Source: Microbacterium sp. MF43 (GTDB taxonomy: Bacteria; Actinomycetota; Actinomycetes; Actinomycetales; Microbacteriaceae). From it: DNA of 64,000 bases. Location: assembly GCF_012847295.1 (NCBI RefSeq), contig NZ_JABBDY010000002.1, positions 248,001-312,000 of the forward strand, written 5' to 3'. The notes below the pieces were generated by a model that made no database searches, was not told the DNA's origin, and saw only the letters and a program-made list of their open reading frames with translations. A program made the position numbers and the translations under genes. Positions 25,186 to 34,198 of this stretch are shown here, one piece after another. Each line of letters opens with the position of its first letter. Positions within the stretch are counted from its first letter, which is position 1.

Positions 25186-25503
25186 TCAGTCGCGCGGCTC
25201 CTGTTCGGCGATGGCCGCCTCGAGGCGCTCGATCTTGCCGTGGAGCTCGCCGGAGTACCCGGGCCGGATGTCGGCCTTGAGGACGAGCGACACCCGCGAG
25301 CCGAAGGGCTGGACGGCCTCGGTGGCGCGACGCACGACGTCGAAGACCTCGTCCCACTCCCCCTCGATCTCGGTGAACATCGACGTCGTGCGGTGCGGCA
25401 GGCCGCTGTCGCGCACGACGCGAACGGCCGCGGCGACGGCATCGTGCACCGAGCCGTCGGCGTTGCCGGTGCCGCTCGGGGCGACGGAGAAGGCGACGAG
25501 CAT
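25186..25503 (-). CDS. MTH1187-family thiamine-binding protein
   Basis: 105 residues, the normal size of the family (DUF77, YkoF-like). Starts MLVAFSVAPSGTG and contains TSMFTEIEGEWDEVFDVVRR, both characteristic. Such small ferredoxin-fold proteins bind thiamine or related pyrimidines in the cytoplasm. GGAGG precedes the ATG. No thiamine transport or synthesis gene is adjacent. Confidence 0.85.
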   Translation of the reverse strand: MLVAFSVAPSGTGNADGSVHDAVAAAVRVVRDSGLPHRTTSMFTEIEGEWDEVFDVVRRATEAVQPFGSRVSLVLKADIRPGYSGELHGKIERLEAAIAEQEPRD

Positions 25504-25533
25504 GGGGAACCTCCGGGGTGTGCGGGCAGGCGG

Positions 25534-26757
25534 TCAGGGGACGCGCGGGCGCACCGGCGTGCGGGCGATCCGAGGGCGCGCGGGCGCGCGTGCGACGCGC
25601 ACCACGGCCCAGGCGAGGAGCGCGATCAGCACGACGTTGCGCAGGGTCAGGATGCCGGCGGCGAGCCCGTCGGCGACGATCAGCCGGTGGTACAGCAGCG
25701 GGTAGACCAGCTGCGTCAGCAGGGCGGCGAGCAGCGCGATGATCGCCGGCGTGCGCCACCGACGACGGTCGATCACCAGGCCCATGACCACCGGGGCGAT
25801 GATCCAGGTCAGGAACTGCGGCGACCCGACTTTGTTGAACACGATGAAGCTGAGCACGAGCGCGAGCGCGAGCGGCGGGAACAGCGCCGCGAAGCTCGCG
25901 CCCCGCCACGCCCGGACGCCGCCGAGCGCGGCCACGGCGAGAACGGCGATCGCCAGAATCGGCGTCATGACGGCGATCACGGCGTCGACGTTCGGCCCCG
26001 TCACCTGGAAGGTGAGGATCTCCGAGTCGTAGTAGACGAAAGCCCCTTCGGCGCCGGCCACCGCCTGCCACAGGTACCACCCCGTCACCGGGGCCTCGAG
26101 CTGAAGGCCGCGGCCGGTCTGGCCGGCGACGAACCCGAATGCGTGCGATCCCCCGCCGGCGACGAACACCGCGGCGAGCGTCACCGCCGTCACGATGAGC
26201 GCTCCGCCGATGAGCGCGAGCCGCCGTCGGACGGCGATCACGGCCGCGGCCAGGAGAGCCGCCGGCCACACCTTCATCCACGTCGCGATCGACAGCAGGA
26301 TCGAGGCGAGCAGCGGTCGTCCGACGAGCCAGAGCGCACCGGCGATCGCGAGCGAGACGGTCACGCCGTCGAGCCGGTACATCCCGACCGGTCCGAGCAG
26401 CAGGAGGAAGGCGAGCCAGAAGGCGGCGGCGGCGGTGCGTCCCGCAGACCGCCCGCGGCCGACGAGGAGGGCGAACGCGACCGCATTCAGCGCCGTGACG
26501 AGAAGCGCCCACGCCACTTCGTACCCGGCGATCCACGCCAGCGCGAGGGCGAGCACCATCGGCACGATGGCCAGCTGCGGGTACACCCACTGCTGCGCGA
26601 TGCCCATGACGCCGTTTCCCTCGACGGCTCCACGGGCCCACGGCTCGTAGACCAGAGTGACGTCGCCCATCGGCATGTTCGGCAGGACGAACCCCAGCGA
26701 GGCGACGGCGAGATGGACGACGGCGAAAGCGATCCACAGCCCCGCCCGCCTCGACAC
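25534..26757 (-). CDS. GT87-like polytopic membrane glycosyltransferase
   Basis: 407 residues, GTG start, about eleven transmembrane helices. The arrangement and motifs near the N-terminus (MPMGDVTLVYEPWA, containing an acidic residue in the first extracytoplasmic loop) fit DUF2029/GT87 proteins, which use polyprenyl-phosphate-mannose to build lipoglycans. The specific linkage cannot be predicted. TAGGAT 6 nt upstream predicts a leaderless transcript. Confidence 0.75.
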   Translation of the reverse strand: MSRRAGLWIAFAVVHLAVASLGFVLPNMPMGDVTLVYEPWARGAVEGNGVMGIAQQWVYPQLAIVPMVLALALAWIAGYEVAWALLVTALNAVAFALLVGRGRSAGRTAAAAFWLAFLLLLGPVGMYRLDGVTVSLAIAGALWLVGRPLLASILLSIATWMKVWPAALLAAAVIAVRRRLALIGGALIVTAVTLAAVFVAGGGSHAFGFVAGQTGRGLQLEAPVTGWYLWQAVAGAEGAFVYYDSEILTFQVTGPNVDAVIAVMTPILAIAVLAVAALGGVRAWRGASFAALFPPLALALVLSFIVFNKVGSPQFLTWIIAPVVMGLVIDRRRWRTPAIIALLAALLTQLVYPLLYHRLIVADGLAAGILTLRNVVLIALLAWAVVRVARAPARPRIARTPVRPRVP

Positions 26758-26763
26758 CCTGTC

Positions 26764-26769
26764 ATCCTA
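26764..26769 (-). promoter_or_regulatory. -10 hexamer, leaderless GT87-like gene
   Basis: TAGGAT on the - strand, then GACAGG, then GTG at 26757. Confidence 0.6.
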
Positions 26770-26830
26770 TTCAGCGGTGCGGGGGCCGCCCGACCGGGTC
26801 ACGCCGGATCGAGCGCCCGGGCGGGATCGG

Positions 26831-27664
26831 TCACCGCGTGCCGAGAGCCTCGGCGACCGCCCGCGGAAGCGCCTCGGCGACGTCCAGCGCCGTGATCGGC
26901 CCACCGCCGCGCGCTTCCGAGGCGAGGCGTCCCGCGCGGCCATGCAGCCAGGCGGCCGATGCCGCGATCGAGGCGAGGGACGAGGCATCCGCCCCCTGCC
27001 CCTGGGCCATCGCGCCGGACGTCAGCGCGCCGATCACGCCCGCGAGCACATCGCCCGTCCCGGCCGTCGCCAGCCACGGGGTGCCCGCCGAGACCTCGAT
27101 GACCTCGCCGGTCGGGGCCGCCACCATCGTCGCCGCGCCCTTCAGCAGCACCACCGCACCGGTGGCCTCAGCGGTCTGCCGGGCTGCCTCGGCGCGGTCC
27201 GTGCCGGCCGGGCCGAGCCCGAGAGCACGCCGAAGGCGCGCGTGCTCGCGGTCGTGCGGCGTCAGGATGCGGGGCGCGGTCGCCTCCGCAGCCAGGTCGA
27301 GCGCACCGGCGTCCACGACGACCGGATCGGTGTCGTGCAGCAGACCGCGCAGCGTCTCAGCCTCTGCTGCGGAGCGGACCGAGGGATCCGTGCCCGACCC
27401 GATGAGCCACGCCTGCACCCGGCCCTCGGCGGCCACCGTCTCGGGCCGCCGTGCCAGCACGAGGTCCGTCGGGCGTTGCGGACCGAGATAGCGCACCATG
27501 CCGAGACCGGTGCGCCAGGCGGCCTCGACGCCGAGCACGGCAGCACCTGGATAGGCGTCGGAGCCCGTCCGCACCCCGAGCACTCCCCGGGAATACTTGT
27601 CATCGGAGGCCGTTGGCCTCCGGAGGACGCGTCCGGCGTCCTGCGCCGTCCAAGACCGGGTCAT
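26831..27664 (-). CDS. nnrD: ADP-dependent NAD(P)H-hydrate dehydratase
   Basis: 277 residues of the ribokinase-like NnrD fold. Diagnostic segments: KYSRGVLGVRTGS near 23-35, ILTPHDREHARL near 134, VVLLKGAATMVA near 170 and ATAGTGDVLAGVIGAL near 200 (anion hole and catalytic Asp). It repairs hydrated NAD(P)H. The N-terminal epimerase domain found in fused NnrD/NnrE proteins is absent. TAGGGT lies 6 nt upstream of the ATG. Confidence 0.92.
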   Translation of the reverse strand: MTRSWTAQDAGRVLRRPTASDDKYSRGVLGVRTGSDAYPGAAVLGVEAAWRTGLGMVRYLGPQRPTDLVLARRPETVAAEGRVQAWLIGSGTDPSVRSAAEAETLRGLLHDTDPVVVDAGALDLAAEATAPRILTPHDREHARLRRALGLGPAGTDRAEAARQTAEATGAVVLLKGAATMVAAPTGEVIEVSAGTPWLATAGTGDVLAGVIGALTSGAMAQGQGADASSLASIAASAAWLHGRAGRLASEARGGGPITALDVAEALPRAVAEALGTR

Positions 27665-27670
27665 GGCGCC

Positions 27671-27676
27671 ACCCTA
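27671..27676 (-). promoter_or_regulatory. -10 hexamer, leaderless nnrD
   Basis: TAGGGT on the - strand, then GGCGCC, then ATG at 27664. Confidence 0.6.
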
Positions 27677-27695
27677 CCCGCGGAGACTTCCCCGA

Positions 27696-28760
27696 ATGAG
27701 CACCCTCTTCACTCCCCTGTCGCTGCGCGAGATCACGCTGCGCAACCGTCTGTGGGTCTCGCCGATGTGCCAGTACAGCGCCGTGGACGGCGTGCCGCAG
27801 GAATGGCACCACACCCACCTGGCGCAGTTCGCCTCGGGCGGCGCGGGGCTCGTGGTCGCCGAAGCGACGGCCGTCTCGCCCGAGGGCCGCATCTCGCCGG
27901 AAGACACCGGGCTGTGGAACGACGGCCAGCGCGACGCGTGGAAGCCGATCGTCGCGGCGATGCGTGCCCGCGGGGCGGTCGCCGCCGTGCAGCTGGCCCA
28001 CGCCGGGCGCAAGGCATCGACGTGGTCCCCGTTCTCGGGCCGGCGCGGCACGGTCGCCGAGACCGAGGGCGGGTGGCAGACCGTCGCCCCCTCCGCTGTC
28101 GCCTTCGACGGCTTCGCCGATCCGGTCGCCCTCGACGCAGCGGGCATCGATCGGGTCGTCGCCGACTTCGCCGCGGCCGCCCAACGCGCGGTCGAGGCCG
28201 GATTCGAGGTGCTCGAGATCCATGCCGCGCACGGGTACCTGCTCCACCAGTTCCTGTCGCCGCTGTCGAACCTGCGCGACGACGAGTACGGCGGATCGCT
28301 CGAGAATCGGGCGCGGCTGCTCCTCCGGGTGATCGATGCGGTGACGGATGCCTCCCCCGCCGTCCCGCTCATGGTGCGACTTTCGGCTACGGACTGGGCG
28401 GACGGCGGGTGGGATGCCGACCAGACCGCGACCGTCGCCCGGTGGGCGGCAGAGCGCGGCGCCGACTTCTTCGACATCTCCAGCGGCGGGCTCGTCGCCC
28501 ACCAGCGGATCACCACCGGCCCGGGGTACCAGGTGCACCTCGCGGCGCACGTGCGCCGGGCGGCAGGCGTCCCGGTGAGCGCCGTCGGCATGATCGACGA
28601 CGCGGCTCACGCCGAGCGCATCCTGTCCTCCGGCGAGGCGGATGCGGTCATGGCCGGGCGGGAGTGGCTGCGCGACCCGCACTTCGCCCTCCGCGCGGCC
28701 GCCGAGCTCGGTGCCGACATCGACTACTGGCCGAAGCAGTACCTCCGCGCGCGGCGCTGA
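27696..28760 (+). CDS. Old-yellow-enzyme-family NADH:flavin oxidoreductase (YqjM-like)
   Basis: 354 residues from the ATG at 27696. TIM-barrel FMN enzyme: SPMCQYSA near residue 22 (the YqjM-type Cys), VQLAHAGRKA near 101, HAAHGYLLHQFLSPLSN near 180, SSGG-type phosphate-binding region and MAGREWLRDPHF at the end. It likely reduces activated alkenes with NAD(P)H; physiological substrate unknown. Divergent from nnrD. A strong terminator follows. Confidence 0.92.
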   Translation: MSTLFTPLSLREITLRNRLWVSPMCQYSAVDGVPQEWHHTHLAQFASGGAGLVVAEATAVSPEGRISPEDTGLWNDGQRDAWKPIVAAMRARGAVAAVQLAHAGRKASTWSPFSGRRGTVAETEGGWQTVAPSAVAFDGFADPVALDAAGIDRVVADFAAAAQRAVEAGFEVLEIHAAHGYLLHQFLSPLSNLRDDEYGGSLENRARLLLRVIDAVTDASPAVPLMVRLSATDWADGGWDADQTATVARWAAERGADFFDISSGGLVAHQRITTGPGYQVHLAAHVRRAAGVPVSAVGMIDDAAHAERILSSGEADAVMAGREWLRDPHFALRAAAELGADIDYWPKQYLRARR

Positions 28761-28762
28761 GT

Positions 28763-28801
28763 GACGGGGAGGGCCCGGAACGGTCCCGTCCGGGCCCTCC
28801 C
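28763..28801. terminator. Bidirectional hairpin between convergent genes
   Basis: A 15-bp perfect stem (CGGGGAGGGCCCGGA at 28763-28777 and its complement at 28787-28801) with a 9-nt loop, between the OYE stop and the end of the CNNM gene at 28806. Confidence 0.85.
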
Positions 28802-28805
28802 CGGA

Positions 28806-29864
28806 TCAGCGCCGGCCGCGACGCGTCGCGTCCTGCACCTCGCCGATGAGCTCCTCGATGATGTCCTCGAGGAACAGCACCGCCGTCGTCTCCCCGTCGG
28901 CCGAGCGCACCTGGGCCAGGTGCCGCCCCGCCCGGCGCATGACCGCGAGCGCGTCCTCCAGGTCGGTGGTCTCGAGCACCGGGACCATGTGGTGGATGCG
29001 CTTGGGCGGGATCTGCCGGGCGACGTCGGTCGCGGCATCCGGCCCCTCCGCTGCCCTCAGCACGTCCTTGAGGTGAACGTACCCCAGCGGCGCGCCCGCT
29101 CCGTCGACGATCACGTACCGCGAGAAGCCGTGCTTGGCGACCGCGCGCTCGATCTCGTCGGGGGTCGTCGTCTCGGGCAGGGTCACCAGGTCGGCGAGGG
29201 GCACCGCGATGTCGCCGGCTTTCTTGTCGGTGAACTCGACGGCCGCCGCGACCGTACCGGCGGCGTCGTCGAGCACGCCTTCGATGCGGGACTGATTGAC
29301 GATCGTCGCGACCTCTTCGAGCGTGAAGGTCGAGGCGGCCTCGTCCTTCGGCTCGACCCGGAACAGGCGCACGACGTGGTTGGCGATCCAGTTCAGCGTC
29401 GAGATGACGGGATGGAACAGCTTCGAGAACCACACCAGGGGCGTCGCAAGCATCAGCACCGCGCGGTCGGGCACCGAGAACGCGAGGTTCTTCGGCACCA
29501 TCTCGCCGAACACGACGTGCAGGTACGACACCAGCAGCAGCGCGATGATGAACGCGACGGTGTCGACGGCCCCCTCGGACCACCCCGTGAGCCCCAGCGG
29601 CTCGGCCAGCAGGTGGTGGATCGCCGGCTCCGACACGTTCAGGATCAGCAGCGAGCAGATCGTGATGCCGAGCTGGCTCGTGGCGAGCATGAGCGTCGCG
29701 TGCTCCATGGCGTACAGCGCGGTCTTGGCTGAGCGCGAGCCCTTCTCGGCGAGCGGCTCGATCTGCGAGCGGCGGGCCGAGATGACGGCGAACTCGGCGC
29801 CGACGAAGAAGGCGTTCGCGACGAGGAGCACGAAGAGCCAGGCGATTCCTGCCCAGTCGTTCAT
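28806..29864 (-). CDS. CNNM/CBS-domain membrane protein (HlyC/CorC family), copy 2
   Basis: 352 residues. N-terminal CNNM (DUF21) domain with four hydrophobic segments (IAWLFVLLVANAFFVGAEF, then three more up to about residue 140), then a pair of CBS domains at about 200-330 (GFSRYVIVDGAGAPLGYVHLKDVLR). The C-terminal CorC_HlyC domain found in the neighbour is missing or very short. Family members are implicated in magnesium and cobalt transport or homeostasis. The ATG overlaps the stop of the upstream paralogue by 4 bp. Confidence 0.88.
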   Translation of the reverse strand: MNDWAGIAWLFVLLVANAFFVGAEFAVISARRSQIEPLAEKGSRSAKTALYAMEHATLMLATSQLGITICSLLILNVSEPAIHHLLAEPLGLTGWSEGAVDTVAFIIALLLVSYLHVVFGEMVPKNLAFSVPDRAVLMLATPLVWFSKLFHPVISTLNWIANHVVRLFRVEPKDEAASTFTLEEVATIVNQSRIEGVLDDAAGTVAAAVEFTDKKAGDIAVPLADLVTLPETTTPDEIERAVAKHGFSRYVIVDGAGAPLGYVHLKDVLRAAEGPDAATDVARQIPPKRIHHMVPVLETTDLEDALAVMRRAGRHLAQVRSADGETTAVLFLEDIIEELIGEVQDATRRGRR

Positions 29865-31195
29865 CGACGCTCACCCCCTTCCGCCGCGGCTTCGGCGTGC
29901 GGCATCGGCGTCGGCGTGAACCGCACGCGGTCGACGCGGCGGCCGTCCATGCGCTGCACCTCGATCGTGCCGTCCTCGGTCTCGATGCTGTCCCCGACGA
30001 CGGGGATGCGCTCGAGCACGCTCATGATGTAGCCCCCGACGGTGTCGTAGACGTCTCCCTCGGGGATGCGGATGCCGGTGCGGTCGAGCACCTCGTCGGG
30101 GCGGAGCTCGCCCGGGAAGATCACCGAGCCCTCGGCGCGGACGATGCCTGCCCGGCGCCGGTCGTGCTCGTCGAGCACCTCGCCGACGATCTCCTCGACG
30201 AGGTCCTCCAGCGTCACGACGCCGGCCGTGCCGCCGTACTCGTCGACGACGACGGCCATCTGGTAGCCGCGCGCGCGCAGCTCCGAGACGAGTGCGTCGA
30301 GGTGGACCGCCTCGGGGATGCGCAGCGGCTCGGTGGCCAGCGCGGCGGCCGGAACCTCGGCGCGGCGATCGCGCGGCACGCTGACGGCGGCCTTGAGATG
30401 CACGATGCCGGTGATGTCGTCCATCGAGTCGTCGTAGACCGGGAAGCGGCTGTGTCCGGTGCGCCGCGCCAGCTGGATGACCTCTTCGGCGGAGTCGTCG
30501 GCGGCGACGGCGTGGATGCTGGGGCGCGGTGTCATCACATCGGCTGCGCTCAGCCGCGAGAACGTGAGGCTGCGGTCGAGCAGCGAGGCGGTGTCCTCCT
30601 CGAGGACGCCGGCGCTCGCCGACCGGCGCACGAGGCTCGAGAGCTCCTCGGCGGTCCGGGCGCCCGACAGCTCCTCCTTCGGCTCGATGCCGACAGACCG
30701 CAGCACGCCGTTGGCGCTGCCGTTGAGCACGAAGATCGCCGGGCGGAACACCGTCGTGAAGGCGACCTGGAACGGCATGACGAGCTTGGCCGTCTGGCGC
30801 GGGATCGCCAGCGCGAAGTTCTTCGGCACGAGCTCGCCGATGATCATCGAGAAGATCGTCGCGAGCGAGACCGCGATGACGACCGCCAGCGGGCTCACGA
30901 GCCCCTCCGGCAGCCCCCACGCCGTGAAGACGGGACGCAGCAGGTTCGAGATCGCCGGCTCCATCGTGTAACCGGTGAGGAGCGTCGTCAGCGTGATGCC
31001 GAGCTGCGCGCTCGAAAGGTGCGTCGAGGTGATCTTCAGCGCGCTGATCGTCAGCGCGAGACGGGATTCACCGGCCGCCTGACGAGCCTCGAGGTCGGCG
31101 CGGTCGAGGTTGACCAGCGCGAACTCGCTCGCGACGAACAGGCCGGTCCCGACCGTGAGCAGGAGCCCCACGCCCAGCATGACGTAGTCCATCAC
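29861..31195 (-). CDS. CNNM/CBS-domain membrane protein (HlyC/CorC family), copy 1
   Basis: 444 residues: CNNM domain with helices up to about 150, CBS pair at about 205-330 ([20 protein letters not shown] and [33 protein letters not shown]), and a C-terminal CorC_HlyC domain at about 345-430. GGAGGTGA precedes the ATG. Together with copy 2 this is the tandem pair common in actinobacteria; the two may form a heteromer. The upstream region (31196-31513) holds a hairpin and a long palindrome. Confidence 0.9.
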   Translation of the reverse strand: MMDYVMLGVGLLLTVGTGLFVASEFALVNLDRADLEARQAAGESRLALTISALKITSTHLSSAQLGITLTTLLTGYTMEPAISNLLRPVFTAWGLPEGLVSPLAVVIAVSLATIFSMIIGELVPKNFALAIPRQTAKLVMPFQVAFTTVFRPAIFVLNGSANGVLRSVGIEPKEELSGARTAEELSSLVRRSASAGVLEEDTASLLDRSLTFSRLSAADVMTPRPSIHAVAADDSAEEVIQLARRTGHSRFPVYDDSMDDITGIVHLKAAVSVPRDRRAEVPAAALATEPLRIPEAVHLDALVSELRARGYQMAVVVDEYGGTAGVVTLEDLVEEIVGEVLDEHDRRRAGIVRAEGSVIFPGELRPDEVLDRTGIRIPEGDVYDTVGGYIMSVLERIPVVGDSIETEDGTIEVQRMDGRRVDRVRFTPTPMPHAEAAAEGGERR

Positions 31196-31290
31196 GCGTC
31201 ACCTCCGCAGGCGCGGGAGGCGGGTCGGTGGGGCGATCGTCTGCAACTAGGAGGGTCGTCCATCGTGCCGACAAGTCTAGGGCAGGGGCA

Positions 31291-31320
31291 GAGCGGATGC
31301 CTCGGCCGGGGCATCCGCTC
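31291..31320. repeat. CGGATGCC-type hairpin in a divergent intergenic region
   Basis: GAGCGGATGCCTC (31291-31303) against GGGGCATCCGCTC (31308-31320), one G-U type mismatch, 4-nt loop. Unlike the other copies it does not follow a gene end. Confidence 0.7.
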
Positions 31321-31369
31321 TCCTCCCCTCCCCCCACTTCTGCTGTGCGGCTGCGTGCCGCGCAGAAAT

Positions 31370-31405
31370 CGTCGTCGCGCGTAGCTGCAGCTGCGCGCGA
31401 CGACG
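31370..31405. repeat. 36-bp near-perfect palindrome
   Basis: Left half CGTCGTCGCGCGTAGCTG (31370-31387), right half CAGCTGCGCGCGACGACG (31388-31405). The two halves are reverse complements apart from one position (T versus C), with no loop. It lies 109 bp upstream of the DUF559-like gene. Could be a cruciform, a regulator operator or a resolved element end. Confidence 0.75.
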
Positions 31406-31513
31406 CCAGCTGCGCGGGGCATGGTTCCTCCCCTGCTGCGCGGGTGGAGGAGTCATCCCCCGATGGCGCGGGATGGAGTCGGTGACCCGCGATCGGCGCC
31501 GAGACTGGGCGAC

Positions 31514-32467
31514 ATGACGTGGCTGGCCGCTCCTCCGCTTGACTCGATCGTACGCAGAGGCGACGCGATCGATCCTGCGGCCGAAGACCGCCGAATCCGC
31601 CGGCTGGTGAAAGCGGGAGCGCTGGTGCGGATCGTTCGCGGCTCGTACGCGCCGGCCGAGGCGTGGCACCGGTTGACCCCGATGGCCCGGCACGCGCAGC
31701 GGGTCTGGGAGGCGGCGGCTCGGATGTCGCCGGGCGCGGTCTTCTCGCATCACTCCGCAGCCGCGATCCTCGGTATGGACCGGATCGGCCACTGGCCCAC
31801 CCGAATCGACGTGAGCGACGAGCCGTCGGGCGGGTACTCCGGCAACATCAGCCGTCACCGCCGGGCGGCGGCCCCGCACGAGGTCCTGAGATGGCAAGAC
31901 CATTTCGTCACGACGGCCGCTCGCACCGTGATCGACTTGGCCGCAAAGGACTACCTCGGCGGTGTCATCGCGGGCGACCAAGCCCTGTGGATCCGACGCG
32001 CAGGCGGGGCGCTGACCTCGTCCGCTGATCTGATGCGGGCGGCAGCGGAGTACGACGGCAGGTCCTCGACCCGGGTCGGGCGGGCCGCGCGGTTCGCGCG
32101 CCCGGGCGCAGACAGCGTGCGCGAGTCGCACAGCCGTGTGCTGATCGTCGCTCTCGGCTTCCCGGAACCCGAGCTGCAGCATCCGTTCGAGGTTCCGTCC
32201 GGACGCGTCTACAGCGACTTCTGGTGGCCCGAGCACCGACATGCCGGTGAGTTCGACGGCACCGGCAAGTACCTCGACCCCCACCTCCTGAGGGGACGGA
32301 CGCCGCAGCAGGCGCTCCTCGCGGAGAAGGACCGAGGCGATGCCCTCCGACGTCAGGTCCGGGCGCTCTCGCGGTGGCGCACGCCCGCACTCGAGCGGCC
32401 GTCGCAGTTGTACGACATCCTCCAGGGGGACGGTCTTCCCGCGGCGCGTCCCCGCCCCGCGAGATGA
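31514..32467 (+). CDS. AbiEi-antitoxin-like N-terminus with DUF559/endonuclease-like C-terminus
   Basis: 317 residues from the ATG at 31514. The N-terminal 90 residues (IRRLVKAGALVRIVRGSYAP) look like the winged-helix start of AbiEi-type antitoxins. The C-terminal 110 residues carry ESHSRVLIVALGFP, YSDFWWP and HAGEFDGTGKY, spaced like the E...D...ExK active site of DUF559 restriction-like nucleases. This two-part architecture is widespread and usually solitary in actinobacteria, and its function is not known. No toxin partner is adjacent. Confidence 0.7.
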   Translation: MTWLAAPPLDSIVRRGDAIDPAAEDRRIRRLVKAGALVRIVRGSYAPAEAWHRLTPMARHAQRVWEAAARMSPGAVFSHHSAAAILGMDRIGHWPTRIDVSDEPSGGYSGNISRHRRAAAPHEVLRWQDHFVTTAARTVIDLAAKDYLGGVIAGDQALWIRRAGGALTSSADLMRAAAEYDGRSSTRVGRAARFARPGADSVRESHSRVLIVALGFPEPELQHPFEVPSGRVYSDFWWPEHRHAGEFDGTGKYLDPHLLRGRTPQQALLAEKDRGDALRRQVRALSRWRTPALERPSQLYDILQGDGLPAARPRPAR

Positions 32468-32562
32468 CCCGGCACCGATCGCGCGCTCCTCCTTGCGCGC
32501 CGCGCTGCTGCATCTGCGCGCCATGGAGGAAGGCGCTCGGCGGACGCCGCCCGAAGGGCGCG

Positions 32563-34023
32563 CTACCAGCTGACGGGGAGCGCCTTGCCCTCCTCGTAAC
32601 CGGCGGCGGACTGCAGGCCCACCCGCGCGCGGTCGTGGAACTCGGGAACCGTCGACGCACCGGCGTAGGTGAAGGACGAGCGGACGCCCGACGTGATCAT
32701 GTCGAGCAGGTCCTCGAGACCCGGACGCAGCGGGTCGAGGTAGATCTTCGACGACGAGATGCCCTCGGCGAAGAGCTCCTTGCGCGCGAGCTCGTACGGG
32801 TCGAGCCGGCCGAAGCGCTCATGCACGGCCTTCGTGGACGCCATGCCCCACGACTCCTTGTACGTGCGGCCGGCCGCGTCGACCTGGAGTTCGCCGGGCG
32901 CCTCGATCGTTCCCGCGAACCACGAGCCGATCATGACGGATGCCGCGCCCGCCGCAAGTGCGAGGGCGACGTCACGCGGGTAGCGCACCCCGCCGTCGGC
33001 CCACACGTGCGCGCCCATGACCCGGGCGGCTTCGGCCGTCTCGAGCACGGCGGAGAACTGCGGACGCCCGACGGCGGTCATCATTCGCGTCGTGCACATC
33101 GCGCCCGGGCCGACGCCGACCTTGAGGATGTTCGCGCCTGCCATGACGAGGTCGTGCACGCCTTCGGCCGTGACGACGTTGCCCGCCGCGATGGGGATGC
33201 CGAGATCGAGCGCGGCGACCTCGCGCAGCGCGCGCAGCATCCCCTCCTGGTGACCGTGCGCGGTGTCGACGACCAGCACGTCCACGCCGGCGCCCGCGAG
33301 GGCCTTGGCTTTGGCGGCGACGTCGCCGTTGATGCCGACGGCAGCCGCGACGATGAGGCGGCCGGATGAGTCCACCGCCGGGCTGTAGAGCGTCGAGCGC
33401 AGCGCGCTGCGCCGGGAGAGCGTGCCGACGAGGTGCCCGTGGTCGAGGACGCAGACGGTTTCGGCTCCGGCGGCGACGATCACGTCGAACGCGTGCCGCG
33501 CGCTCTCGATGTCGACGGCGTCGACGGATGCCGCGCGCCCCCGTGCCAGGTCGCCCAGACGCGCGTCGGGCAGGGCGGTGCCCAGGCGCGACGCCGGGAT
33601 GACGCCGAGGATGTCATCGACGTCGACGCGGCCCGACGCCGCGGCATCCGTCACCACGATGCCGTGACCATCGGTCGCAGGAAGCAGGCGGGCGGCGTCG
33701 GCGACGGTGGCCGCGGACGGGAGCACGAGCGGCGTGTCCCACGGGACGGGCTGCGACTTGACCCACCGGATGGCGGCATCGAGCTCCTGCAGCGGCATGT
33801 CCTGCGGGAGGACGCCCAGTCCGCCGCGGCGCGCCAGAGTCGCGGCGAGGCGCGCGCCGGTCACCGAGTTCATGTTGGCCGAGACGATAGGGATCGTCGC
33901 GGTCGTGCCGTCACCCGGAGACAGGTCGACGTCGAGGCGACTCGTGATCGATGACCGTCGCGGGACGAGGAAGACATCCGAATACGTCAGATCGACATCG
34001 GGCCGGTCGCCGTAGAACTCCAT
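32563..34023 (-). CDS. guaB1: GuaB1-family IMP dehydrogenase-related protein (probable GMP reductase)
   Basis: 486 residues from the ATG at 34023 (MEFYGDRPDVDLTYSDVFLV), the usual family N-terminus; upstream in-frame starts at 34044 and 34092 exist, but a TACCCT hexamer lies at 34032-34037, inside that extension. IMPDH/GMPR fold with CBS pair at about 95-215 and the catalytic loop VGVGPGAMCTTRMMTAVG near residue 300, where the Cys forms the purine adduct. Actinobacterial GuaB1 is a CBS-containing GMP reductase. Converges with the DUF559-like gene and diverges from kgd. Confidence 0.88.
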   Translation of the reverse strand: MEFYGDRPDVDLTYSDVFLVPRRSSITSRLDVDLSPGDGTTATIPIVSANMNSVTGARLAATLARRGGLGVLPQDMPLQELDAAIRWVKSQPVPWDTPLVLPSAATVADAARLLPATDGHGIVVTDAAASGRVDVDDILGVIPASRLGTALPDARLGDLARGRAASVDAVDIESARHAFDVIVAAGAETVCVLDHGHLVGTLSRRSALRSTLYSPAVDSSGRLIVAAAVGINGDVAAKAKALAGAGVDVLVVDTAHGHQEGMLRALREVAALDLGIPIAAGNVVTAEGVHDLVMAGANILKVGVGPGAMCTTRMMTAVGRPQFSAVLETAEAARVMGAHVWADGGVRYPRDVALALAAGAASVMIGSWFAGTIEAPGELQVDAAGRTYKESWGMASTKAVHERFGRLDPYELARKELFAEGISSSKIYLDPLRPGLEDLLDMITSGVRSSFTYAGASTVPEFHDRARVGLQSAAGYEEGKALPVSW

Positions 34024-34031
34024 GTCCAGAA

Positions 34032-34037
34032 AGGGTA
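34032..34037 (-). promoter_or_regulatory. -10 hexamer of guaB1
   Basis: TACCCT on the - strand, 8 nt before the ATG at 34023; predicts a leaderless or near-leaderless mRNA. Confidence 0.45.
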
Positions 34038-34119
34038 GTGACATTCCCTGTACGGACGATGATGCGCGTTCTTTCATGTGGTGACCGCTCACGCCCCGAA
34101 CCGGCGACCGAGACTGGGT

Positions 34120-34125
34120 TAGGCT
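34120..34125 (+). promoter_or_regulatory. Possible -10 of kgd
   Basis: TAGGCT within GGGTTAGGCTTAGC; it would give a leader of about 65 nt before the GTG at 34199. Confidence 0.4.
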
Positions 34126-34198
34126 TAGCAGTCGTGCGAGCAGCCCCCGGGCGTGTCGCGCTTCTCAGATCTTCACCGATGAAAGCAGGCGATCCAGC

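Larger units (their letters stand above)
31196..31513. other. 318-bp divergent intergenic region with two inverted repeats
   Basis: No gene is seen. It contains the hairpin at 31291-31320, a pyrimidine-rich run just after it, and the 36-bp palindrome at 31370-31405. A GAGACT hexamer at 31501-31506, 7 nt before the + strand start, may be a weak -10. The promoter of the CNNM pair must also lie here but is not obvious. Confidence 0.6.

Noticed and set aside
32548-32560. CGCCC-GAA-GGGCG hairpin between the convergent DUF559-like and guaB1 genes
   Set aside because: The stem is only 5 bp, too weak in such GC-rich sequence to call a terminator.
34114-34133. Iron-box-like sequence (GGTTAGGCT followed by TAGC) upstream of kgd
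   Set aside because: Only about 12 of 19 positions fit the DtxR consensus and one half-site is poor; TAGGCT is better explained as a -10.
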